64,000 nt of DNA from a bacterium (GTDB lineage Bacteria; Pseudomonadota; Gammaproteobacteria; Burkholderiales; Burkholderiaceae_C). The stretch covers positions 61,994-125,993 of the forward strand of contig JAVBXK010000027.1 of NCBI GenBank assembly GCA_030824555.1. Reading direction: 5' to 3'. The translations under genes and the position numbers were made by a program. The notes under the pieces are model-generated. The model was not told the origin of the DNA and did no database searches. It saw nothing but the letters and a program-made list of their open reading frames with translations. Shown here in pieces: positions 58,988 to 64,000 of the stretch (position 1 is the stretch's first letter; every line of letters starts with the position of its first letter).

Positions 58988-59611
58988 ATGCTGTCGCAAA
59001 CCAGTTTGCCCGTGCACGTGGTCATGCGTTGCGAGCGCGTGAAAGGGCCGATGTCGCGCTGGCAAACCTGGCGTTGGTCCGTGGCCGATGTGTGGCCTGC
59101 CGAGTTGAACCCGCAGGTCACCGTACGGCACTGCCTGGCACAAGCCGACGACCATTCGCTGTGGCTGTGTCCCGGCCACGATGTGACCTTGCACCGCGAC
59201 GATGCCGAGGGCTACCACCTCAACCTGTCCGCCGATCAGCCGGTGTTCTGGGTGATGTGGCGCACCGAACCGCTGGCCGAAGGCGACGAGCCCGTGGCGC
59301 AACCCCTGCTGGTGACCCTGAGTTACCACGAAGCGGGCCGCATGCTCGATGCGCAGGAAACCGTTGAAACCGTGCCCGCGCCGACCGAGGTGGTCGAGTG
59401 GCTGCAAGCTTTCACGCACACCCACTACCAGCCCGAGCCCAAGCGCCGCAAGCGGCCCGAGAGCTTCCGCACGCTGACCGACCGGTTTGGCAACCCTGCC
59501 AGCGTGTCCACCGAAAAGGGCGGCCGAGGTGGTGGTGGCCGTTCAGCCGCCGGTGCTGGCCCAGCCGGGCCTTCAGCGCAGGGCACACAACCCCCTGCTG
59601 AATCGCCATGA
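58988..59611 (+). CDS. DUF3305 protein (formate dehydrogenase accessory region)
   Basis: The protein has 207 residues. The conserved part is residues 8-160 (RCERVKGPMSRWQTWRWSVADVWP, then ADQPVFWVMWR), matching DUF3305; the tail is Lys/Arg/Gly-rich. DUF3305 genes occur with DUF3306, a multi-cluster ferredoxin and TorD near formate dehydrogenase genes in proteobacteria; the biochemical role is unknown. An in-frame GTG lies one codon before ATG 58988. It overlaps the next gene by four bases. Confidence 0.88.
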   Translation: MLSQTSLPVHVVMRCERVKGPMSRWQTWRWSVADVWPAELNPQVTVRHCLAQADDHSLWLCPGHDVTLHRDDAEGYHLNLSADQPVFWVMWRTEPLAEGDEPVAQPLLVTLSYHEAGRMLDAQETVETVPAPTEVVEWLQAFTHTHYQPEPKRRKRPESFRTLTDRFGNPASVSTEKGGRGGGGRSAAGAGPAGPSAQGTQPPAESP

Positions 59612-60267
59612 GCGACGACACACCCGGCTTTTTCAGCCGGTGGTCGCAGCGCAAAGCGGGCAAACAGCCGGGGTCGGCTGGTGTGGCCAGTGCACCTGCC
59701 GCGCCGGCCGAACGTGTGCCGGGCGCTCCGCTGCAAGCACCTGTGGCAACGGTTGTGCCTGGTGACACCACGCCTGCCGCCGCTGCGCCTGACGTGACAG
59801 CGGGCCGGCCAACGAACGGGCCCGCAGCTGTGCCCGCCACCGATGCGCCCACCGCCCCGCTGCCCACGCTGGAAGACGTGGCCAGGCTGCGCGCCGACAG
59901 CGACTTCAGCCCGTTCGTGGGCCGTGGCATCGCGCCCGCCGTGAAGAACGCGGCCATGAAGAAGCTGTTTGCCGACCCGCACTTCAACGTGATGGACGGC
60001 TTGGACATCTACATTGACGACTACTCCATCCCCAGCCCGCTGTCCGAACAAGACTTGAAAAAGATGGTGGCCGCCCAGTTCATCAAGCTGGTGGAAGAAG
60101 AGCCGCCGCCCGTGTCGCCACCAGATGTCCAGGCCGACGAGCCCTTGACTGGCGACGCACCCACCCAGCCAGAGCACGATCAACCCGATCAGCCCGCTCC
60201 ACCCCCCGCCACAGCGGCTGAACCCCCTTTGGTCACGCCTGCGCAGCCTGCCGAACCGACACCATGA
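59608..60267 (+). CDS. DUF3306 protein (formate dehydrogenase accessory region)
   Basis: The protein has 219 residues, starting MSDDTPGFFSRWSQRKAGK. The family core, LPTLEDVARLRADSDFSPFVGRGIAP with MKKLFADPHFNVMDGLDIYIDDY, covers about residues 85-145. Both flanks are Ala/Pro-rich and probably disordered. It is coupled by four-base overlaps to both neighbours, implying tight co-expression. Function is unknown. Confidence 0.88.
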   Translation: MSDDTPGFFSRWSQRKAGKQPGSAGVASAPAAPAERVPGAPLQAPVATVVPGDTTPAAAAPDVTAGRPTNGPAAVPATDAPTAPLPTLEDVARLRADSDFSPFVGRGIAPAVKNAAMKKLFADPHFNVMDGLDIYIDDYSIPSPLSEQDLKKMVAAQFIKLVEEEPPPVSPPDVQADEPLTGDAPTQPEHDQPDQPAPPPATAAEPPLVTPAQPAEPTP

Positions 60268-62468
60268 CCACCCTGATCTGCAACTGCAACCAGACCATGC
60301 CACTGGACGAGGCCTCCCTGAGCTTGGCGCTGGACGAGCCCCTGACACTGCACCGCACCCTGTGCCGACGCGAGGCACCGGCGTTCCAGCGTGCCGTGCG
60401 CAGCCCCGATGAACTGGTGGTGGCCTGCACCCAGGAAGCCCGACTGTTCAACCAGCTGGCCGAGCAGACCGACGGTGCCGTGCCTGCCGATGTGCGCCCC
60501 ATCCGTTTCGTCAACATCCGCGAAACCGGTGGCTGGGGCCGCGAGGCGGCGGCCAGTACGCCCAAAATGGCCGCACTGCTGGCCCTGGCCAAACTGCCCG
60601 ACCCGCAGCCGGTGCCTACCGTGACGTTCCGCAGCGAGGGGCGCCTGCTGGTCGTGGGCCCGCTGGAGCAGGCCGAGCGCATCGCCGCCACCGTGGCTGA
60701 TGTGCTGGACGTGACCCTGCTGTCCACCGGCGGTGCGGGCATGCAAGACCGGCCCTACCCAGTGCTGGGTGGCAAGGTCGTCAGCCTGACCGGCTGGCTG
60801 GGGGCGTTCAAGCTGACGCGTGAGCTGACCAACCCCATCGACCTGGACCTGTGCACGCGTTGCAATGCCTGCGTGGCCGCTTGCCCGGAAGGGGCCATTG
60901 GGCTGGACTACCAGGTTGACATGGCGGCTTGCAAGGGCCACCGCGCCTGTGTCAGCCGGTGCGAAGTGGCCGGTGCCATCAGCTTTTCGCGCATCCCTGC
61001 CACCTATGCCGACGAGTTCGATCTGGTGCTGGACCTGCGGGCTATCCCGGCCTTCACCCAGCACGCACCGCCGCAAGGCTACTGGCACGTGCGCCCCGAT
61101 GCCGACCCCGCTGGCCTGCTGGCCGCCGTGGTGGCGTTGCGCGATGCCGTGGGCGAGTTCGAAAAACCCAAATTCTTCCAGTACAAGGCCAGCGTGTGTG
61201 CCCACGGGCGCAACCAGACACTGGGCTGCAACGCGTGTGTGGACGTGTGCTCGGCCTCGGCCATCAGCGGTGACCTGAAGCGCCAGCAAATCAAGGTCAA
61301 CCCCCACCTGTGCGTCGGCTGCGGCGCATGCACCACCGTGTGCCCCACCGGTGCCCTGACCTATGCCTACCCGCGTGTGGACGACCAGGGGCAGCGCATC
61401 AAAACCCTGCTGCAAACCTATGCCCGTGCAGGCGGCAAGCAGGCTGTGTTGTTGCTGCACAGCCAGGATGCGGGCACGGCCCTCATCAACGACCTGGGCC
61501 GCGCGGCCGCGTTGACGCAGCCGCAACCCAAGCCCGTGGCCAGCGGCATCGCGCGCTTCCTGGGTGCCCAGGCCCCTGTTGCTGCCGACGAAGCGGGCAC
61601 CATCCGTGGCCTGCCTGCCCGCGTGTTGCCGCTGGCCCTGTGGCATGCCGCGTCGCTGGGGCTGGAGGTGTGGCTGTCAGCCCTGGCGCAGGGTGCCAGC
61701 CAGGTGTGGGTGCTGATGACCGGCGCGGAAGCCCCGCAGTACCGCGATGCCGTGCGCGCCCAGATGGCGGTGGCCCAAAGCATCATGACCGGGCTGGGCT
61801 ACAGCGGCCAGCACCTGCAGCTGATCGAGGTGCGCGACGCCCGCGACCTGGCTGCGCTGGATGCCACCCTGGCCGCACCAGCCGCCCAGACGGTGGGCAA
61901 ACCCGCCACGTTCGTGGCCCAACCCGACAAACGTGCCACGCTGGAACTGGCGCTGGACCACCTGATGCAACAGGCCCCCCACCGCACCAGTGGTGGCGGT
62001 GCAGGCCCTGCCGATGCCAGCGTGCCGCTGCCCGTGCCCGCGCCACTGGGGACCGTGGCCGTCGATGCCGAGCGCTGCACCCTGTGCCTGAGCTGCGTCA
62101 GCGCTTGCCCGGCTGGTGCCTTGCAAGACAACCCCGGACAGCCTCAGCTGCGTTTCGTCGAGAAAAACTGCGTGCAGTGCGGCCTGTGCGTCAAAACCTG
62201 CCCCGAAACCGCCATCAGCCTGCAGCCCAGGCTGTGGTTGAGCGAGCAGCGGCTGCGCCCGCGCGTGGTTGCCGAGGCCAAGCCCTGGCAGTGCGTGCGG
62301 TGCAGCAAACCCTTCGGGACGGCCAAGGGCATCGAAGCCATGCTGGCCCGCCTGGGGGGCCACGCCATGTTCCAGGGCGACGCACTGGAGCGCCTGAAGA
62401 TGTGCAGCGACTGCCGGGTGATCGACCTGTACTCGTCCAGCACAGAAACCAAAATCACCGACCTGTGA
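60264..62468 (+). CDS. Multi-cluster 4Fe-4S protein of the formate dehydrogenase module
   Basis: This 734-residue protein has three ferredoxin-like regions. Region 1 (about residues 196-235) has CTRCNACVAACPEG and a second Cys set with HRACVSRC. Region 2 (about 320-375) has CNACVDVC and CVGCGACTTVCPTG. Region 3 (about 603-655) has CTLCLSCVSACPAG and CVQCGLCVKTCPE. A C-terminal pair of CxxC motifs (CVRC near 675, CSDC near 713) could bind zinc. Between regions 2 and 3 lies a domain of about 200 residues without Cys motifs. It is probably an electron-transfer or assembly subunit for a molybdenum-dependent dehydrogenase; the assignment is by context. Confidence 0.88.
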   Translation: MTTLICNCNQTMPLDEASLSLALDEPLTLHRTLCRREAPAFQRAVRSPDELVVACTQEARLFNQLAEQTDGAVPADVRPIRFVNIRETGGWGREAAASTPKMAALLALAKLPDPQPVPTVTFRSEGRLLVVGPLEQAERIAATVADVLDVTLLSTGGAGMQDRPYPVLGGKVVSLTGWLGAFKLTRELTNPIDLDLCTRCNACVAACPEGAIGLDYQVDMAACKGHRACVSRCEVAGAISFSRIPATYADEFDLVLDLRAIPAFTQHAPPQGYWHVRPDADPAGLLAAVVALRDAVGEFEKPKFFQYKASVCAHGRNQTLGCNACVDVCSASAISGDLKRQQIKVNPHLCVGCGACTTVCPTGALTYAYPRVDDQGQRIKTLLQTYARAGGKQAVLLLHSQDAGTALINDLGRAAALTQPQPKPVASGIARFLGAQAPVAADEAGTIRGLPARVLPLALWHAASLGLEVWLSALAQGASQVWVLMTGAEAPQYRDAVRAQMAVAQSIMTGLGYSGQHLQLIEVRDARDLAALDATLAAPAAQTVGKPATFVAQPDKRATLELALDHLMQQAPHRTSGGGAGPADASVPLPVPAPLGTVAVDAERCTLCLSCVSACPAGALQDNPGQPQLRFVEKNCVQCGLCVKTCPETAISLQPRLWLSEQRLRPRVVAEAKPWQCVRCSKPFGTAKGIEAMLARLGGHAMFQGDALERLKMCSDCRVIDLYSSSTETKITDL

Positions 62469-62548
62469 ACCCATCTACCGAGCCCAGCTGCCCGCACCGC
62501 GCCGTTTGCTGTGTTTGCAGCGGGCTGTGCCGCCCGTGTGCCAACTGA
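62465..62548 (+). CDS. Possible Cys-rich micropeptide coupled to the 4Fe-4S gene
   Basis: A GTG overlapping the stop codon of the 4Fe-4S gene opens a 27-codon frame with six Cys, including AVCCVCSGLCRPC. The overlap is of the same four-base type that joins the preceding genes. No family is known to me, and a short GC-rich frame could arise by chance. TorD starts 45 bases after its stop. Confidence 0.3.
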   Translation: MNPSTEPSCPHRAVCCVCSGLCRPCAN

Positions 62549-62593
62549 CAGCGGGCCACCCACACCACCGTCAAACCTTGCCACCCTTGCACC

Positions 62594-63214
62594 ATGACCG
62601 ATTTGCCCTTGCACACCACTGCCGCCCTGGACGAAGAGGTGGCCCGTGCCGAGTTGTACGGCCTGTTGTCACAGCTGTTCTATGCCCCGCCTGCCGAGGC
62701 GCTGCTGGCGCAGCTGCGCGTGGCCGTGACCGAAGCCCCCGCCGCTGGTGGTTTTTTGCAAGAGCCCTGGCAGCAACTGGTGGGCGCAGCCCGTGCCAGC
62801 ACGGCCGCTGAGCTGGCAGCCGAGTTCGACGCGCTGTTTGGCGGCGTGGGCAAGCCCGACGTGGCCTTGTACGCCTCGCACTACCTGACCGGTTTTTTGA
62901 ACGAAAAACCCCTGGCAGCTTTGCGCACCACGCTCGCCGAACTGGGCCTGGCGCGCGACGAGGCCATGCCCGAAACCGAAGACCACATTGCCTACGTGTG
63001 CGAGGTCATGCGCTACCTGATTGCGGGCGACGACGTGGCCGTGGCCAACCTGACCCAGCAACAGGCGTTCTTCAACCAGCACCTGCAGCCATGGGTCAAC
63101 GGCCTGTGCGACGCGCTGGTGGCACACCCCAAAGCCCGCTTCTACGCCAAGCTGGGCGAGCTGACACGGGCATTCATGTCGGTCGAGGCCCAGGGCTTCG
63201 ACATGCTGGCCTGA
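62594..63214 (+). CDS. TorD/DmsD-family redox enzyme maturation chaperone
   Basis: The protein has 206 residues with the all-helical TorD fold. The family pattern is seen in AELYGLLSQLFYAPP near residue 19 and in the E-x-DHIAYVCEVMRYL segment near residue 130. Such chaperones bind the Tat leader of molybdoenzymes and help insert the cofactor. Position after DUF3305/DUF3306/4Fe-4S genes indicates a formate dehydrogenase client. No molybdoenzyme gene follows before the glutathione S-transferase gene. Confidence 0.9.
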   Translation: MTDLPLHTTAALDEEVARAELYGLLSQLFYAPPAEALLAQLRVAVTEAPAAGGFLQEPWQQLVGAARASTAAELAAEFDALFGGVGKPDVALYASHYLTGFLNEKPLAALRTTLAELGLARDEAMPETEDHIAYVCEVMRYLIAGDDVAVANLTQQQAFFNQHLQPWVNGLCDALVAHPKARFYAKLGELTRAFMSVEAQGFDMLA

Positions 63215-63228
63215 GGCAGGTGGGCAGC

Positions 63229-63897
63229 ATGGTCACGCTGTTTCACTGCGTCAGCGCACGCTCGTTCCGCCCGTTGTGGATGCTGGAGGAGGCGGGCTGT
63301 CCCTACGCCTTGCGCATGTTGCCGTTCCCGCCGCGTTTTCAGGCGCGCGAGTTTCTGGACGAAAACCCGTTGGGCACCGTGCCCTTGCTGGTCGATGGCG
63401 ACGTTCGCATGACCGAGTCGGCCGCCATGTGCCAGTACATTGCCGCACGCCACAGCCCCGGTGTGCTGGACGTGCCCGTGGACGACCCGGCCTATGGCGC
63501 GTATCTGAACTGGCTGCACATGAGCGATGCCACGCTCACGTTTCCGCAGACGCTGGTGCTGCGGTACACGCATTTCGAAGCGGCCGAGCGGCGGCAACCC
63601 CAGGTGGCGGCCGACTATGCGCGCTGGTTTCTGGCCAGGCTGAAGGCCGTTGATACCGTGCTGGATGGCCAGCCGTACCTGTGCGCAGGCCGCTTCACTG
63701 CGGCCGATGTGGCTGTGGGCTACGCCCTGTTGCTGGCGCAGCACCTGGGCTTGCACAGCCAGTTTCCACCTCGGGTGCAAACCTATTGGGCTGCGTTGCA
63801 GCAGCGGCCTGCCTACCTGCGGGCGCAGGCTGCCCAGGTACAGGCAGCGGTGGACCAAGGCGTGTCGCCCGTGCCTGCGCCGGATGTTCGGATTTGA
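63229..63897 (+). CDS. Glutathione S-transferase family protein
   Basis: This 222-residue cytosolic GST has an N-terminal thioredoxin fold (VTLFHCVSARSFRPLWMLEE, then the cis-Pro of GTVPLLVDGD near 49 and TESAAMCQYIA near 63) and a C-terminal helical domain with FTAADVAVGYAL near 160. The catalytic residue is probably Ser9 or Ser12. The substrate is unknown. It follows TorD by 14 bases but does not belong to the usual formate dehydrogenase gene set. Nothing is seen in the remaining 103 bases of the window. Confidence 0.9.
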   Translation: MVTLFHCVSARSFRPLWMLEEAGCPYALRMLPFPPRFQAREFLDENPLGTVPLLVDGDVRMTESAAMCQYIAARHSPGVLDVPVDDPAYGAYLNWLHMSDATLTFPQTLVLRYTHFEAAERRQPQVAADYARWFLARLKAVDTVLDGQPYLCAGRFTAADVAVGYALLLAQHLGLHSQFPPRVQTYWAALQQRPAYLRAQAAQVQAAVDQGVSPVPAPDVRI

Positions 63898-64000
63898 TTT
63901 GTCGGATGGTTCGCGGGTCATATTTTGGGCACGTGGCGTGGCGTGGCGGGTGGGCCATGGGGGTGGCTCATGCGGGGTGGTCGGCTGATGCCGACTGCGC

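Noticed and set aside
57863..59425. Open frame of 520 codons on the minus strand
   Set aside because: It is antisense to apbC and the DUF3305 gene; shadow composition, no domain.

Overview
The window is a stretch of high-GC chromosome from a betaproteobacterium of the order Burkholderiales, most like the family Comamonadaceae. The evidence is the gene orders hemA-prfA-(insert)-prmC-grxD, rhodanese-grxC-secB-gpsA and ubiE-ubiJ-ubiB, the lineage-typical families DUF3683, DUF3460 and DUF3305/DUF3306, and two families of short dispersed repeats of a kind I recall from Comamonadaceae genomes. No rRNA, tRNA, CRISPR array, transposase or prophage is visible. Coding density is high and most genes are housekeeping.

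Layout. 1-5.0 kb: end of obgE, then proB, rppH (convergent), proS and a lytic transglycosylase. 5.0-12.4 kb: grxD, prmC, prfA and hemA on the minus strand, split by a plus-strand gene for a large Ig-repeat lipoprotein and a decayed second copy of the prfA 3' end. 12.4-18 kb: a small membrane protein gene and the complete ugpBAECQ glycerol-3-phosphate uptake operon; ugpQ carries an in-frame 14-unit hexanucleotide microsatellite. 18-30 kb: a 1336-residue FAD/Fe-S dehydrogenase, a HIT protein, a DUF971 protein, ubiE, a Tim44-like protein, ubiJ, ubiB, an FmdB-type zinc ribbon protein, a DUF502 membrane protein and aspS. 30-38.4 kb: an elaB/yqjE/yqjK-like envelope set, nudB, an endonuclease/exonuclease/phosphatase protein, clsB, folE, a short BLUF photoreceptor, DUF429, a YitT protein and a MoeB/ThiF protein. 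38.4-43.3 kb: ctpA and gpmA (minus), then rhodanese, grxC, secB and gpsA (plus). 43.4-49.7 kb: a vitamin block, panC-panB, nadC-nadA, panD and nadB. 49.7-57.7 kb: scpA, DUF3460, a BamE-like lipoprotein, metG, a sulfide dehydrogenase pair (fccA/fccB) and a two-component system. 57.9-63.9 kb: Mrp/ApbC and a formate-dehydrogenase-type accessory module (DUF3305, DUF3306, multi-4Fe-4S protein, TorD chaperone), then a glutathione S-transferase.

The genes combine into visible pathways: de novo NAD and pantothenate synthesis (both draw on aspartate), the folE and nudB steps of folate synthesis, ubiquinone synthesis, and respiratory electron input from lactate/glycolate-type substrates, sulfide and probably formate.

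The most unusual signal is the repeat landscape. About ten degenerate copies of one roughly 50-base element lie mostly in the leader just 5' of a gene, and a few sit in frame inside genes. A second GC-rich element sits right at gene 3' ends and supplies the last codons and stop of gpsA. Other points of interest are the prfA-end duplication beside the Ig gene, an FNR-like promoter in front of an unannotated stretch, and a Cys-rich micropeptide frame in the formate dehydrogenase module.
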